The notes beneath the pieces were generated by a model. That model was given only the letters and a program-made list of their open reading frames with translations. It had not been told where the DNA came from and searched no databases. Source: Listeria monocytogenes (GTDB lineage Bacteria; Bacillota; Bacilli; Lactobacillales; Listeriaceae). From it: a stretch of 64,000 nt of DNA. Below, one piece after another: positions 37,403 through 47,820 of this stretch. The DNA is taken from contig NZ_LT906436.1 in the NCBI RefSeq assembly GCF_900187225.1, forward strand, positions 1,984,001 to 2,048,000, given 5' to 3'. The translations under genes were made by a program, and so were the position numbers. Numbering within the stretch: position 1 is the stretch's first letter; each line of letters starts with the position of its first letter.

Positions 37403-38122
37403 ATGGACGCAGTTAGAAAAAATCGATTATTTCAGCATTCTACAATGGCAGCACTTGTTGGTGGGCTTTTCAGCGGAACAACGAGTTTCAAAGAATTATT
37501 ACAGCACGGTGACCTTGGTATAGGAACACTTGACCAATTTGATGGTGAATTAATTATTTTAGACGGGGAAGCTTTTCAAATTCGGTCAGATGGGCAAGCT
37601 TATAAAGTAAAACCGGAAGATACGACACCTTATGCGAGCACTACTTTTTTTGATGCCGATACTTCTTTTTCTGTCTCCGAACCGACATCAAAACAAGCGG
37701 TGGAAGAAAAAATCGCAGAATTAGTACAAGGACCGAATGTTTTTTATGCAGTGAAAATGACCGGGAATTTCCGTTATGTGGATACGCGCGTTGTACCAAA
37801 ACAACAAAGACCTTATCCGCCACTCATTGAAGCCGTAAAAGAACAACCAACGTACCATTTTGAATATATTACGGGTACGATTGTTGGTTTTTGGACACCC
37901 GCTTATATTAGCGGTATTGGCGTTTCTGGTTATCATGTGCATTTTATTGATGATATGCGTAAAATTGGCGGTCATGTATTTGATTATGAAATGCTTGAAG
38001 GAACGGTAGAAGTGGCGCAACAAACGGAATTCGAACTTCAATTACCTCAAACGACGGAATTCTTAAGAAGTGATTTAAGTACGCCGGATATGTTGGAACA
38101 GATTGAAGCTGCGGAAAATTAA
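37403..38122 (+). CDS. alsD: alpha-acetolactate decarboxylase
   Basis: A 239-residue enzyme that converts acetolactate to acetoin. The C-terminal zinc site GYHVHFIDDMRKIGGHVFDY (about 180-199) and SGIGVSGYH are typical of the family. ATG at 37403 is eight bases behind AAGGAG; a GTG at 37394 overlaps the ribosome site. It acts after AlsS (49837), although the two genes are 12 kb apart and on opposite strands. It has its own promoter and terminator. Confidence 0.95.
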   Translation: MDAVRKNRLFQHSTMAALVGGLFSGTTSFKELLQHGDLGIGTLDQFDGELIILDGEAFQIRSDGQAYKVKPEDTTPYASTTFFDADTSFSVSEPTSKQAVEEKIAELVQGPNVFYAVKMTGNFRYVDTRVVPKQQRPYPPLIEAVKEQPTYHFEYITGTIVGFWTPAYISGIGVSGYHVHFIDDMRKIGGHVFDYEMLEGTVEVAQQTEFELQLPQTTEFLRSDLSTPDMLEQIEAAEN

Positions 38123-38160
38123 AAAAAGAAAGCTCCCAAATTAAATTGGGAGCTTTCTTT
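38123..38160. terminator. bidirectional terminator between alsD and pdp
   Basis: AAAGAAAGCTCCCAA and TTGGGAGCTTTCTTT pair around a six-base loop, with A and T runs on both sides, between two converging genes. Confidence 0.93.
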
Positions 38161-39461
38161 TATTCTGTAATAACTTTATGAACAAGGGTTGGCGCTATTG
38201 CATGGTCGGAAATTTGAATGTTTTCGTAGATTTTCGCTTTTACATTTTCGACATCTTCTTGGTCAGCGAAAATCGTTACGAGTGATTCGCCTTCCTTAAC
38301 AGCATCGCCCACTTTTTTACGTAGCATTAAACCTACTGCTAGATTGATTTCATCTTCTTTCGTTGCGCGACCGGCGCCTAGAATCATTGCAGCGATTCCA
38401 ATTTCATCAGCGACGATTTGGCTTACGAAACCGGATGTTTTAGCGGGTACTTCAATTTGGTATTTTGCTTGTGGCAGTTTTTCAGGGTGATCAACAATGC
38501 TTGCATCGCCACCTTGATTAGAAAGGAACGTTTTGAATTTCTCTAGTGCTGCACCGTTTTCGATTACTTCGATTAGTTTGGCGCGGGCTTCATCTAGTGT
38601 CTCCGCTTGTTTGGCTAGTACGACCATTTGACTTCCAAGTACAAGGACTAATTCTGTTAAATCTTCTGGCCCTTGGCCTTTAAGTGTATCGATGGCCTCT
38701 TTTACTTCTAAAGCGTTTCCGATTGCTTCGCCAAGTGGTTGGGACATATCAGAAATGACTGCCATTGTATTTCTACCTACGTTATTTCCGATACGGACCA
38801 TTGCATGTGCTAGGTTTTCAGCATCTTCATCGGTTTTCATAAATGCACCAGCACCTGTTTTTACATCAAGTACGATTGCATCTGCGCCTGCTGCGATTTT
38901 TTTACTCATAATTGAACTTGCAATAAGCGGAATTGAGTTTACGGTTCCTGTTACATCACGAAGCGCGTACATTTTTTTATCTGCTGGTGTAAGGTTTCCT
39001 GATTGTCCAATAACTGCTACTTTGTCGCGATTTACTAGGTCAATGAAATCTTTCTTATCTAGTTCGATGTGGAAGCCTTCGATAGATTCTAGTTTATCAA
39101 TCGTTCCGCCTGTATGTCCTAAGCCACGACCAGACATTTTTGCAACTGGTACGCCAACTGCTGCTACGAGTGGAGCAAGAACAAGTGTCGTTGTATCGCC
39201 GACACCGCCAGTACTATGTTTGTCGACTTTGATTCCTTCGATTTCAGATAGGTCAATCGTATCGCCAGAGCCAACCATTGCCATTGTTAAATCCGCGCGT
39301 TCTTGATCATTCATATCTTGGAAAAAGATTGCCATGGCTAGAGCACTTGCTTGATAATCCGGAATTTCTCCATTTGTATAGCCATCAATGAAAAACTGAA
39401 TTTCTTCTGTTGATAAAGCTTTGCCGTCCCTTTTCTTGGAAATAATATCCACCATTCTCAT
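38160..39461 (-). CDS. pdp: pyrimidine-nucleoside phosphorylase
   Basis: A 433-residue member of the thymidine/pyrimidine phosphorylase family. It splits uridine, thymidine and deoxyuridine with phosphate. The family signature [16 protein letters not shown] lies at about 111-126, and the phosphate site [14 protein letters not shown] at about 79-92. A LacI-type operator lies upstream. With deoC and deoB it feeds deoxyribose into glycolysis. Confidence 0.95.
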   Translation of the reverse strand: MRMVDIISKKRDGKALSTEEIQFFIDGYTNGEIPDYQASALAMAIFFQDMNDQERADLTMAMVGSGDTIDLSEIEGIKVDKHSTGGVGDTTTLVLAPLVAAVGVPVAKMSGRGLGHTGGTIDKLESIEGFHIELDKKDFIDLVNRDKVAVIGQSGNLTPADKKMYALRDVTGTVNSIPLIASSIMSKKIAAGADAIVLDVKTGAGAFMKTDEDAENLAHAMVRIGNNVGRNTMAVISDMSQPLGEAIGNALEVKEAIDTLKGQGPEDLTELVLVLGSQMVVLAKQAETLDEARAKLIEVIENGAALEKFKTFLSNQGGDASIVDHPEKLPQAKYQIEVPAKTSGFVSQIVADEIGIAAMILGAGRATKEDEINLAVGLMLRKKVGDAVKEGESLVTIFADQEDVENVKAKIYENIQISDHAIAPTLVHKVITE

Positions 39462-39515
39462 TTCTCTTCACCCTTTCTTTTTGTCCACTTTAGCATTTTA
39501 TGTACCTTTATTGAG

Positions 39516-39547
39516 AACGGTTACACTTTTTAAGTAAACCGTTTTAC
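39516..39547 (-). promoter_or_regulatory. LacI-type operator pair upstream of pdp
   Basis: GTAAACCGTTTTAC (39534-39547) is a near-perfect palindrome with the central CG expected for LacI-family proteins. A second half-site pair, AACGGTTAC at 39516-39524, lies 18 bp away in inverted order. The LacI-family gene next door (39592) is the obvious candidate to bind here. The promoter itself is not clear. Confidence 0.6.
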
Positions 39548-39591
39548 TAAACAAGAACATGTGCTTAACATGCTCACTATAACTTACTCCC

Positions 39592-40602
39592 TTACTGGTT
39601 GTCAATACTTTTTGTACTACTACGCTTGATTAGGGAAATATCGAGTAAACGATTCTCTAATTTCTCGGTTGGATTTTGGAGATTTTTCAGTAAAAGTTCG
39701 GCAGCAATTTCGCCGATGCCATAGATTGGTTGCCGAATTGTCGTAAGTGGCGGAGTCATGTATTCGGAAAGTTCAATATCATCAAACCCGATGACGCTAA
39801 GATCATGAGGGATGCGCATATTTTTTTCTAGCGCCGCACGATACGTTCCCATCGCCATTAAATCATTGGTTGCAAAAATGGCACTCAGCTTTTCTTGAAG
39901 TAATTTTTGCGTGGCGATATAACCGCCATTCATCGTTTGGTCCCCGCTGACAATCCAGCTATCTTTTACCGGAAGTTGATAATCTTTCATACACGCCAAG
40001 TAACCTTCGTAGCGCTCATGTACGTTATAAAAAGATGTATCCGAAATAATGATTCCGATGCGCGTATGGCCTAGTTCAATTAAATGCTCCGTCTCCATAT
40101 AGCCGCCTTTGAAATCATCAATTGCGATATTTCCTTCTTGCCTTGGATTCCGCTGACGATCAAGTAAAATATACGGAGAACGCTTCTCTTCCATACGTTT
40201 GATAACGCCCGAAAGCAGAATATTAGGGCTGGCGATAATTAAGCCATCGACAGCCCGATGTAATAATTCTTCTACATATAAATCTTCTCGTTCTTTATCA
40301 TTGGAAGAGTTACAGAGCATAATCATGTAACCTTCTTTATTTAAGTAATCTTCTGCCCCTTTTACCATTTGTGAGAAAAAAGGATCCGTTACTTCCGGAA
40401 CAATCATTCCGATGGTGTTTGTGTGACTAACAATCATATTTTTGGCGAAAAAGTTTGGTTTGTAAGACATCTCTTTTGCTGTTTTCAGGACTTTTTCACG
40501 AGTTAAGTCGCTAAATCGTTCCCCTTTACCATTCAAAATTTGAGAAATCGTCGTAATTGAAACGCCTGTCTTTTCAGCTATTTCGCGGATGGTTGCAGCC
40601 AT
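39592..40602 (-). CDS. LacI-family transcriptional regulator
   Basis: A 336-residue regulator. The LacI helix-turn-helix (1-55; TIREIAEKTGVSITTISQIL) is followed by a periplasmic-binding-like effector domain (about 60-330). It lies between deoC and pdp, and operator-like palindromes precede pdp, so control of nucleoside catabolism by a nucleoside or ribose-type ligand is likely. The effector is not known. Confidence 0.85.
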   Translation of the reverse strand: MAATIREIAEKTGVSITTISQILNGKGERFSDLTREKVLKTAKEMSYKPNFFAKNMIVSHTNTIGMIVPEVTDPFFSQMVKGAEDYLNKEGYMIMLCNSSNDKEREDLYVEELLHRAVDGLIIASPNILLSGVIKRMEEKRSPYILLDRQRNPRQEGNIAIDDFKGGYMETEHLIELGHTRIGIIISDTSFYNVHERYEGYLACMKDYQLPVKDSWIVSGDQTMNGGYIATQKLLQEKLSAIFATNDLMAMGTYRAALEKNMRIPHDLSVIGFDDIELSEYMTPPLTTIRQPIYGIGEIAAELLLKNLQNPTEKLENRLLDISLIKRSSTKSIDNQ

Positions 40603-40681
40603 TTAAACTCCCCCAGTCAGATTATCTATTCTCCTTATTTTGCCACATTTGAGAATAATAATAAAGGGGTTTCATTCAAAA

Positions 40682-41353
40682 TTAGTAATTATCAGGTTTA
40701 GCTGGTTTTTCGCCGGAAACAATTGCAACGCCTGCACTTGCGCCGATACGAGTTGCGCCTGCTTCGATCATTTTTTCTACGTCTTCTTTCGTACGAACTC
40801 CACCAGATGCTTTTACACCGATGTTCGGTCCAACTGTTTTACGCATCAAGGCGATATCTTCGGCAGTTGCGCCACCTGTTGAAAATCCTGTAGATGTTTT
40901 AACGAAGTCTGTTCCTGCTTTTACAGCGATTTCGCATGCGCGCACTTTTTCTTCGTCTGTTAATAGGCAAGTTTCGATAATTACTTTTACTAATGCTTTG
41001 CCTTTAGCAGCATCGACAACAGCGCGAATATCGCGTTCTACTAATTCGTCGTCCTTGTCTTTAAGTGCACCGATATTGATAACCATATCGACTTCTTTCG
41101 CGCCGTTTTGGATGGCATCTTTCACTTCGAATGCTTTCACTTCTGGAGTATTTGCTCCAAGCGGGAAACCGATAACAGTACATACTACGGATTCTGCTCC
41201 AGCAAGTTGTTCAGCGGATAGTTTTACCCAAGTTGGGTTCACGCATACGGAAGCAAAACCGTATTCTCTCGCTTCTTTTGTTAGTGTTAAAATTTGTTCT
41301 TTCGTAGTGTCTGGTTTTAATGCAGTATGGTCGATCATTTTGGCAATTGTCAT
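40682..41353 (-). CDS. deoC: deoxyribose-phosphate aldolase
   Basis: A 223-residue class I aldolase that cleaves 2-deoxyribose-5-phosphate to acetaldehyde and glyceraldehyde-3-phosphate. The Schiff-base Lys lies in FVKTSTGF (about 152) and a second catalytic Lys in VKASGGVRT (about 181). ATG at 41353 follows AAGGAG; the longer frame to 41398 has no ribosome site. A SorC/DeoR-type regulator gene stands 62 bases upstream. Confidence 0.95.
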   Translation of the reverse strand: MTIAKMIDHTALKPDTTKEQILTLTKEAREYGFASVCVNPTWVKLSAEQLAGAESVVCTVIGFPLGANTPEVKAFEVKDAIQNGAKEVDMVINIGALKDKDDELVERDIRAVVDAAKGKALVKVIIETCLLTDEEKVRACEIAVKAGTDFVKTSTGFSTGGATAEDIALMRKTVGPNIGVKASGGVRTKEDVEKMIEAGATRIGASAGVAIVSGEKPAKPDNY

Positions 41354-41415
41354 TTTAAAAACTCCTTTATAATTGGATTTGGTTTCATCATATCGCACTC
41401 CAGAACATTTGTAAA

Positions 41416-42363
41416 CTAATTGATGAAATTTTGTTCAAGTAGTTGTTTTGCGGTAAATTGGTCGGTAATAAAATGATTGGCATAACCGCCACGAAGCGCG
41501 CCATGAATCGCTTTTATTTTTCGTTCACCGCCCGCAACAAGGATGGCTGTTTCTTTTTGTTTTAACTCTTGCAAATTGATGCCAATGGTCCGTTCATCCA
41601 TTTTTTCGTCAGCAATTTCGCCGTCAATTGTGAAAAATCGCGAACAAATATCGCCCACTGCTTTTTCTTTTAGGCGAGCCTTTTCTTGATCAGAAAAATA
41701 GCCTAGACGGAAAAGCAGGGCTTCATCACGCACAGTTCCTACAGTAAAAATAGCGATATTGGCTTTTTTACCAAGTTCGATGATGTTTTTTATATGGCGA
41801 TCTGCTTCTACCATTTGTTTAGCGAGTGGATTATCAAGGACCACGGGAAGTGGCAGTGAAACTGGGGCCGTATCATAGGCAGCCCCGAATAATGCTAACG
41901 TTTCAGCAGCATACGTATTGACATCAGAATGACTCACGCCGCCTTTAAGTTGGACGACTTTTATTTCTGCTTTTAGTGGGGCTAGTTTTTGGGCGATTTT
42001 ATACATCGTTGTTCCCCAACTCACACCAAGAATATCGCCATCATGGATAATCTCTTCTAAATATTCTGCAGCACTTTGGCTGATTTGCTTGGTTATTTCG
42101 CTATAATCATTTGTTTGACTGAAAGCAACGGTGACGTTTTTTAGTTGGTACTTTTCTTTTAAAGCGACTGCCAGTTCTGTGAGGTTAGAAAATGGATCTT
42201 GGACTTCGATTTTGACGTATCCTTTTGTTTTCGCGTTTTGGAGCAATCTGGAAACGGTCGGTCTGGAAACACCTAGACGTGTGGCGATTTCTTGCTGACC
42301 GAGATCCGATTGATAATAAAGTCTCGCCACCTCAACGCTGAGCTGTTCTTTTTGTTTATCCAT
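41416..42363 (-). CDS. deoR: SorC-type (DeoR of Bacillus) deoxyribonucleoside regulator
   Basis: A 315-residue protein with an N-terminal helix-turn-helix (about 20-45; [20 protein letters not shown]) and a sugar-binding SorC domain (about 55-312). In Bacillus the homologue DeoR represses dra-nupC-pdp and is released by deoxyribose-5-phosphate. Its position directly upstream of deoC fits. A -10-like TATACT lies about 30 bases upstream. Confidence 0.85.
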   Translation of the reverse strand: MDKQKEQLSVEVARLYYQSDLGQQEIATRLGVSRPTVSRLLQNAKTKGYVKIEVQDPFSNLTELAVALKEKYQLKNVTVAFSQTNDYSEITKQISQSAAEYLEEIIHDGDILGVSWGTTMYKIAQKLAPLKAEIKVVQLKGGVSHSDVNTYAAETLALFGAAYDTAPVSLPLPVVLDNPLAKQMVEADRHIKNIIELGKKANIAIFTVGTVRDEALLFRLGYFSDQEKARLKEKAVGDICSRFFTIDGEIADEKMDERTIGINLQELKQKETAILVAGGERKIKAIHGALRGGYANHFITDQFTAKQLLEQNFIN

Positions 42364-42426
42364 TTCATCCCTCCATCTTTTTCTATTTAGTATAACGTAA
42401 GAACGGGGATAGTTCGAGAGGGAAGA

Positions 42427-42456
42427 TAAAAAAAGACAGCCGCAGCTGTCTTTTTC
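42427..42456 (-). terminator. terminator of the mannose-type PTS operon
   Basis: AAAAAGACAGC and GCTGTCTTTTT pair around a four-base loop just after the EIIA stop, and end the large operon that begins at 48552. Confidence 0.9.
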
Positions 42457-42459
42457 CTA

Positions 42460-42876
42460 TTAAAAATCTTCTTCTATTTCTTCAAGCGGCGCGGCATATT
42501 CATAAATCCCTAACCGCCCAGTTTCGGCAACTTGATTCGCAAGTTGTTTTAAGGATAGCGTTTCACGACTGAGGAACGCTTCTAATAAAAGCGGAATATT
42601 CACGCCTGCAACAAGTTCTACTGCATCAAAATTCCCGAGCAAGCGAACGAGCACATTAAACGGAGTGCCACCTTTTAAATCGGTTAGAAATAATACGCCT
42701 TCTGTTAAATCGAGTTTAGCTACTTCACTGGCAATTTTCGCCTGTAAGTTTTCCGCGGATTCATTCACTTCAAAAGGAACAAAACTTGTATTTTCTTGTT
42801 TACCGCAAATCATTTCCGCAGATTGAATGAGTTCTTTTGCGGCGTTTCCATGAGTACAAACAAAAATTGCTTTCAT
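42460..42876 (-). CDS. PTS EIIA, mannose family
   Basis: A 138-residue EIIA-Man domain. The phosphorylated residue is His9 in IFVCTHGN. The Asp-containing loop FLTDLKGGTPFNV (about 64-76) is typical of the family. It is the last gene of a PTS-SIS operon and supplies phosphate to the EIIB encoded at 46631. Confidence 0.88.
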   Translation of the reverse strand: MKAIFVCTHGNAAKELIQSAEMICGKQENTSFVPFEVNESAENLQAKIASEVAKLDLTEGVLFLTDLKGGTPFNVLVRLLGNFDAVELVAGVNIPLLLEAFLSRETLSLKQLANQVAETGRLGIYEYAAPLEEIEEDF

Positions 42877-42892
42877 TTTCTAAACCGCCTTT

Positions 42893-43888
42893 TTAATAGT
42901 CTAACTGACGATAGTATCTTCTGATTTCCATTGGGTGACAGTTAATTTTTTCCACGTGTACGTCAATACGATTATTAACTGCGTGGATAATAAATGGTGA
43001 CAACGCCCCTCTGAATTTAGCGGAAATACCCGGCATATCGTAATCTTTTGCATCAATGACTGTATAATTGGCGCAGATTTGTGGAATGAAATTAACTACT
43101 CTCTCGCTTAAAGAACGCTGGCTATCTTCTGTCACATAAATGGTAATCGGGGTATCGCGTTCTACAATTTCAAACATGCCATGGAAAAACTCATGTGACT
43201 CAATCGATTTCGTTTTAATCCAGTGCTGTTCTTCCCAGTAACACATTGCGTATGAATAGGTCGCACCCCACTGATTCCCAGCACCAACGAAATAATGAAT
43301 GTCGTCTTGATGATGTTTTAGCGCAAATTCTTGACCAAATTTATCTGCCGCTTTTTCTACTTCTACAATCCCTTTAGCAAAATGTTGATCCATTTCTTGA
43401 TAAAACGCATCATAATCTTCAAATTCACCTGCTAAATACATAAAACGATCTGCCACCATAAAGAATTTTAATTGTTCATTTAACGGATAGGAGATTAAGT
43501 GATCTACTAAATTAGCAAGTTCGGTTTCCGCTTTATCAATAAACCCAAATACAGTCGCACCAATTTCATTACATTTTTTCACAGCATCTACTACTTCTTG
43601 CGTACTTCCGGTCACCGATGAAATAACTACAAGTGTATCTTTGGTGACACGTTTATTGCCTGTAGTTAGAAACACAGCCGCATTTTCATAAAAAGTTTCT
43701 AGCGCCGTTTTTTCTTTCATATGCACCACAGCTTGCATGGCGGATGCGTATGTCCCGCCAATTCCTAGCCAGCAAATATTACTAAAACCACGGTGGTGTA
43801 TTTGGTCAACTACTTCATTAATTTGCGGACGTAATTTAAGCGCCCCTTCCATGTTTTCTCTCACTTTTTGTTCATCAAATTTTAACAC
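42893..43888 (-). CDS. SIS-domain sugar-phosphate enzyme, FrlB/GfrF-like deglycase candidate
   Basis: A 331-residue protein with two SIS (sugar isomerase) domains; sugar-phosphate-binding Ser/Thr residues lie in VISSVTGSTQEVVDA (about 88-102) and IGGTYAS. Such proteins in mannose-type PTS operons act as fructoselysine-6-P or glucoselysine-6-P deglycases or as related isomerases. The start is a GTG at 43888 behind AGGA. A second SIS gene lies next to it, as gfrE and gfrF do in Salmonella. The substrate is inferred from context only. Confidence 0.75.
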   Translation of the reverse strand: MLKFDEQKVRENMEGALKLRPQINEVVDQIHHRGFSNICWLGIGGTYASAMQAVVHMKEKTALETFYENAAVFLTTGNKRVTKDTLVVISSVTGSTQEVVDAVKKCNEIGATVFGFIDKAETELANLVDHLISYPLNEQLKFFMVADRFMYLAGEFEDYDAFYQEMDQHFAKGIVEVEKAADKFGQEFALKHHQDDIHYFVGAGNQWGATYSYAMCYWEEQHWIKTKSIESHEFFHGMFEIVERDTPITIYVTEDSQRSLSERVVNFIPQICANYTVIDAKDYDMPGISAKFRGALSPFIIHAVNNRIDVHVEKINCHPMEIRRYYRQLDY

Positions 43889-43910
43889 TCTTCATTCCTA
43901 CTTTCTTTGA

Positions 43911-44975
43911 TTAAATTTTGGATTTTGTTATTTTATCAAATTCCGGAAAAGCGGATACTTCTAAATTAATTCCTTTTTTCTTAGAAATTTCAAAGGATAA
44001 TAAATGAACCGGGATAGTCATAAATAGCGGCGTCAGAAGTTCTGCTGTCCGCATACCAAGTAATAAATCATCCGCGTTTTCCCCGCCTGCATCCGCATAA
44101 ATTGTCCGGATTTTCTTTACATGGCCTTGTAAAAATTGTTTTAATTTTTCCGCGCGATCTTCTAGTAATCCTTGAGGTTCAAGGAAGATAATATAGTCTC
44201 GTTCGGACAAACCTATATATGGTCCATGCATATATTCTTCTAGCTCTTTACCAAATGAAGTAATCCGGATGGTTTCTGTTACTTTTGTTTCTCCTTCGCG
44301 CGCTACACCATAAGCAGCGCCGTATCCTATGAAGAAAACTCGTTCCGCTTCCATCAATTCCTGTGTATGCTCGTCCACCCAAGCAGCTGATTTCTCTATC
44401 ACTTGTGGTAAATGAGCGGTAATTTTTTTCAATTCTGCAATTTCCGCCTGATACTCTTCCTCCAATATTTTCTCTTGTAAAAGGGCTAGCTCAAGCGCCA
44501 TTAAATTCAACATGAGAATGGTTGCGCTATAGCCAAGCGTGACATATGGCATCTCTTCTAAGCCCATCCCGAGATCAATTGCCCGCGTACTTTCTTTCGC
44601 AATCGGGCTTCTTAAATCGCTCGTTAAAGTGAAAACAATACCTCCTTGACGCTCAATTTCTTTTACGAGATGGATGGTGGAGTAACTGTGCCCACCTTGT
44701 GATATAGCGATGTATAAGGTGTTTTTGTTTAAATGCAGCATGTAATTTCCTGCAGTAGATGGTTCTTCCACATATACCGGAATAGCAAGTTTATCCGACA
44801 TATATAACTGCGCTGCGAATGCCGCATTAGAACTAGAACCTGTTGCAAAAATAACAATTGCTTGATAGTCCACTTTCTCCATTTGAATGACCTTTTGTAA
44901 AAGGTCTTTTCGACTTCGGATGATATTTTCATAAACGCTTTGTTCCGACCGGATATAATAATCCATGTTTTTCAT
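43911..44975 (-). CDS. SIS-domain sugar-phosphate enzyme, GfrE/GlmS-isomerase-like
   Basis: A 354-residue protein with two SIS domains resembling the isomerase half of GlmS, but without a glutaminase domain. Sugar-phosphate motifs are ATGSSSNAAFAAQ (about 45-57) and ISQGGHSYSTIHLVKE (about 93-108). The region GKELEEYMHGPYIGL matches the GlmS catalytic Glu-His area. With its SIS neighbour it probably splits an aminated sugar phosphate imported by the PTS. The exact substrate is unknown. Confidence 0.75.
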   Translation of the reverse strand: MKNMDYYIRSEQSVYENIIRSRKDLLQKVIQMEKVDYQAIVIFATGSSSNAAFAAQLYMSDKLAIPVYVEEPSTAGNYMLHLNKNTLYIAISQGGHSYSTIHLVKEIERQGGIVFTLTSDLRSPIAKESTRAIDLGMGLEEMPYVTLGYSATILMLNLMALELALLQEKILEEEYQAEIAELKKITAHLPQVIEKSAAWVDEHTQELMEAERVFFIGYGAAYGVAREGETKVTETIRITSFGKELEEYMHGPYIGLSERDYIIFLEPQGLLEDRAEKLKQFLQGHVKKIRTIYADAGGENADDLLLGMRTAELLTPLFMTIPVHLLSFEISKKKGINLEVSAFPEFDKITKSKI

Positions 44976-44987
44976 TTTTTCACCTAC

Positions 44988-45809
44988 TTATTTTAATAAA
45001 CCTGTGAACGCTCCTAAAATCCCAATTCCTGCGATTAATAAAAGAATCCAATGTGCTTTTAGTCCTTTTTTATCTAACCAGAAAATAAAGAAGGTGAAGC
45101 CAAGTGCTAGAATTCCTGGGACGATACCGTCAAAAACACTTTGAATCGTTACTGCATCATCACCAGAACCAAATTTCATTGGCATATTAATGTTTACCAT
45201 CGTGGCGACCATCGCACCAACAACAGCCAGACCGATAACCGAAGCACCATAAGACAGTTTATCCATTAATCCAGTTTTTTGAATTTTTTCGATAAAGTTA
45301 GCTCCAATGTTATAACCAATGAATAACCCATAATAACGAGTCAGAATAGCTGGAATATTGAAAATAAGGAGGAATAAAATCGGACCTAACATATTTCCTT
45401 GTAGCGCTAAGGAAGTTCCAATACCTGTAGCGATAACTCGTAAAGTTCCCCAGAAGAACGAATCTCCAATCCCACTAAGAGGACCCATTAATGCTACTTT
45501 TATATTATTGATAGAATCTGTGTCAAAATCTTTATCTTTCGCAGATTGCTCTTCCATCGCAATGGATATCCCGAGCGGAAAAGTGGAAAGCCACGGTGTT
45601 ACGTTATAAAATTCTAAATGTCTTTGATAAGAAGAAATTCGTTTGTCTTTATCATTTTTAAAAATTTTGTTCAGAGCTGGTAGCATGGAAAATCCATACC
45701 CGAGATTGGATTGTCGTTCGTAGTTCCATGACCATTCCATCGTGAACGAGCGCCAAAAAACTTTCATTAAGTCTTTTTTCGTTAATACGTCAGAACTCTT
45801 CATCTTCAT
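44988..45809 (-). CDS. PTS EIID, mannose family
   Basis: A 273-residue membrane protein. The cytoplasmic N-terminal region with GYGFSMLPALNKIF and the segment GPLSGIGDSFFWGTLRV (about 130-146) are hallmarks of EIID. Helices cluster in the C-terminal half. It overlaps the EIIC gene by 20 bases and pairs with EIIC in the membrane. Confidence 0.9.
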   Translation of the reverse strand: MKMKSSDVLTKKDLMKVFWRSFTMEWSWNYERQSNLGYGFSMLPALNKIFKNDKDKRISSYQRHLEFYNVTPWLSTFPLGISIAMEEQSAKDKDFDTDSINNIKVALMGPLSGIGDSFFWGTLRVIATGIGTSLALQGNMLGPILFLLIFNIPAILTRYYGLFIGYNIGANFIEKIQKTGLMDKLSYGASVIGLAVVGAMVATMVNINMPMKFGSGDDAVTIQSVFDGIVPGILALGFTFFIFWLDKKGLKAHWILLLIAGIGILGAFTGLLK

Positions 45810-46608
45810 AATTTATACCTCCATCATTCGCAAGTGCTGGCTCTGTATTAGTATTTTTTGGGCCATTGTCATTTTTAAGTGTTGCATAACCTGTTAAAAT
45901 TAGCGCTAAACATGCAGCGAAAATCGCTACGCCTGTTACAGGAACTTTTAAGTAAACAGCTAACGCGAAGCCAAATACGAAAAATACCGCATTCTTCTTG
46001 TTGACCATCAATTTGAGAAGCAAAGCAAAACCATATGCTGGCAGTAAACCAGTCGCGATTCCAAGTCCCGTTATAACGAATGCTGGGATGGCATCAAGTA
46101 CGTTTTGAATAACTGGGCTTCCTACTAAATAGGATGTCGCGACAATAATACCAATTGGCAAGTTGATCGATAAAAATCCACCTAGTAACTGCATTCGACT
46201 AATCCCTCGTGAATTTCCCTCGAGTGCGTATTTATCTGCTTTATGAACAAAGTAAGGTAATACGAAAATAAAGCATAGATTTTTAACAACAAGTACAAGG
46301 GAGGCAATTGGAATCCCAAGAGCTAACGCTACGGCTGTGCTTTCACCAGTCGAAATCGCGAAGGCAGTTCCTAATATACTTCCTGAAATAATTTCTGGAG
46401 GGATAGATGCTCCAATAGAAAATGATCCCACAAAAGCTAATTCTAAAGTTGCCCCCATAATAATCCCCATTTGTACATCCCCCATGATAAGCCCGGCGAG
46501 TGTACATGTTACAAGTGGTCTTGATAGCATCGATGAACCAAATAAATATTCTCCATTTGCTAGCATTGCTGCAAGTGCAAGCAAAATCGCTGTTCCAAAC
46601 TGTTCCAT
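45790..46608 (-). CDS. PTS EIIC, mannose family
   Basis: A 272-residue integral membrane protein with about seven to eight helices. The motifs RPLVTCTLAGLIMGDVQMGIIMGATLEL (in parts) and the Glu- and Ser-rich GASIPPEIISGSILG are typical of EIIC-Man. It forms the transmembrane channel with EIID. The start ATG follows AAGGGAT. Confidence 0.9.
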   Translation of the reverse strand: MEQFGTAILLALAAMLANGEYLFGSSMLSRPLVTCTLAGLIMGDVQMGIIMGATLELAFVGSFSIGASIPPEIISGSILGTAFAISTGESTAVALALGIPIASLVLVVKNLCFIFVLPYFVHKADKYALEGNSRGISRMQLLGGFLSINLPIGIIVATSYLVGSPVIQNVLDAIPAFVITGLGIATGLLPAYGFALLLKLMVNKKNAVFFVFGFALAVYLKVPVTGVAIFAACLALILTGYATLKNDNGPKNTNTEPALANDGGINYEDEEF

Positions 46609-46630
46609 AATTTATCCCTTCTTTCGTCTT

Positions 46631-47098
46631 TTATGCTTCAAAGGTTACTTTTTTTTCGTTAGGCACTTGCTGCATAAACACATCTACTTTTTCTTTTTGA
46701 AGCTCTTTTAATTTCTCTACTTCTTCAGGTGTTAAATTAACTGCTTTGGAAAAATTGGCTGTTCCTTCTCTTTGCTTCGTTCCGCCTAGATTTAACATCG
46801 GGATTTTACCATTCGTACCATGGATTAATTTGTAAGCGTCTTCAACCGATTCGACAACAATAAGCATGTTGTATTTATCAGTGACACCTGAATTAATCGC
46901 TTCGATACTTTCATCGATACTTTTCATGACTAGTTTTGCCGCCTCTGGCTTAGCAAGCCGTATTGCCGACTTACGAAAATCGTCTGCCGCTACCCCATCA
47001 TTTGCCACTAAAATTGTATTTACATCTAAAGCATTAAACCAAGATACAGCTACTTGTCCATGTAGTAAACGATGGTCTACTCTTAGAAATTGAATCAT
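46631..47098 (-). CDS. PTS EIIB, mannose family
   Basis: A 155-residue soluble EIIB. The active His13 lies in RVDHRLLHGQVAVSW, the standard EIIB-Man motif. ATG at 47098 follows GGAGGAA; the longer frame to 47131 has no support. It takes phosphate from the EIIA encoded at the far end of the operon. Confidence 0.9.
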   Translation of the reverse strand: MIQFLRVDHRLLHGQVAVSWFNALDVNTILVANDGVAADDFRKSAIRLAKPEAAKLVMKSIDESIEAINSGVTDKYNMLIVVESVEDAYKLIHGTNGKIPMLNLGGTKQREGTANFSKAVNLTPEEVEKLKELQKEKVDVFMQQVPNEKKVTFEA

Positions 47099-47117
47099 TT
47101 TTTCTTCCTCCTTAGTA

Positions 47118-47819
47118 TTAGTTAAAATCAACTACATATTTGGTCGACTCAGCATCTTCATAATGATATTGGATGGCAATCGGCATTTCATTTTCTGCAT
47201 AAAAGACACTGCTCAATTTAAATACAGGATCATTTTCGTTTATATGCATATTTTTGATTTGCTCATTCCCAGCTAAAATAAGTTGAAGTTCCTGCTCAAG
47301 CTCAAATAATTTATATTTACCTGAATTAACAAGCTCAATAATATTAATAATTTGAAAATCCTTCGCTTGTAAATCAGGGTATAAACTTAACGGTAAAATT
47401 AAACGATCTAGCGTTACACCGTGCTCACTTTTTTGGACAAACTTGATAGAATACACAAGTTCATTCTCTTTTATACCAAACTTCTCTGCGTAAAACTTGC
47501 CAGCTTTGCGGATGTAAAAGTCTTTAATGTCTTTTTTCAAATTTTCATTGGTATCGGTTTTCATGACACCTGTCATTTCTAAAATGTTCTGAGCTGTTAG
47601 TTTTGGTTGAACGTACAGCCCAACACCGTTTTTACGAACAACTAAACCTTCTTCGACTAATAAATCTACCGCGCGGCGAATCGTTGTCCGACTGCTAGAA
47701 AAAATTTCTTGCAAGGCAGTTTCGTTCGGCATTAGCATTCCCGTCTTATATTCATCGCGATTAATACTATCTTTTATTTCTGAAGCAATTACTTCAAAAA
47801 GTGGCTTTTTAGCTCCCAT
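47118..47819 (-). CDS. GntR-family regulator (UTRA type), second of two
   Basis: A 233-residue protein with a winged helix (about 5-70; SSRTTIRRAVDLLVEEGLVV) and a UTRA domain (about 85-230). ATG at 47819 is nine bases behind GGAGG, the ribosome site inside the end of the upstream GntR gene. It probably regulates the mannose-type PTS operon. Having two different GntR regulators in tandem is uncommon and may allow two ligands or a heterodimer. Confidence 0.82.
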   Translation of the reverse strand: MGAKKPLFEVIASEIKDSINRDEYKTGMLMPNETALQEIFSSSRTTIRRAVDLLVEEGLVVRKNGVGLYVQPKLTAQNILEMTGVMKTDTNENLKKDIKDFYIRKAGKFYAEKFGIKENELVYSIKFVQKSEHGVTLDRLILPLSLYPDLQAKDFQIINIIELVNSGKYKLFELEQELQLILAGNEQIKNMHINENDPVFKLSSVFYAENEMPIAIQYHYEDAESTKYVVDFN

Positions 47820-47820
47820 T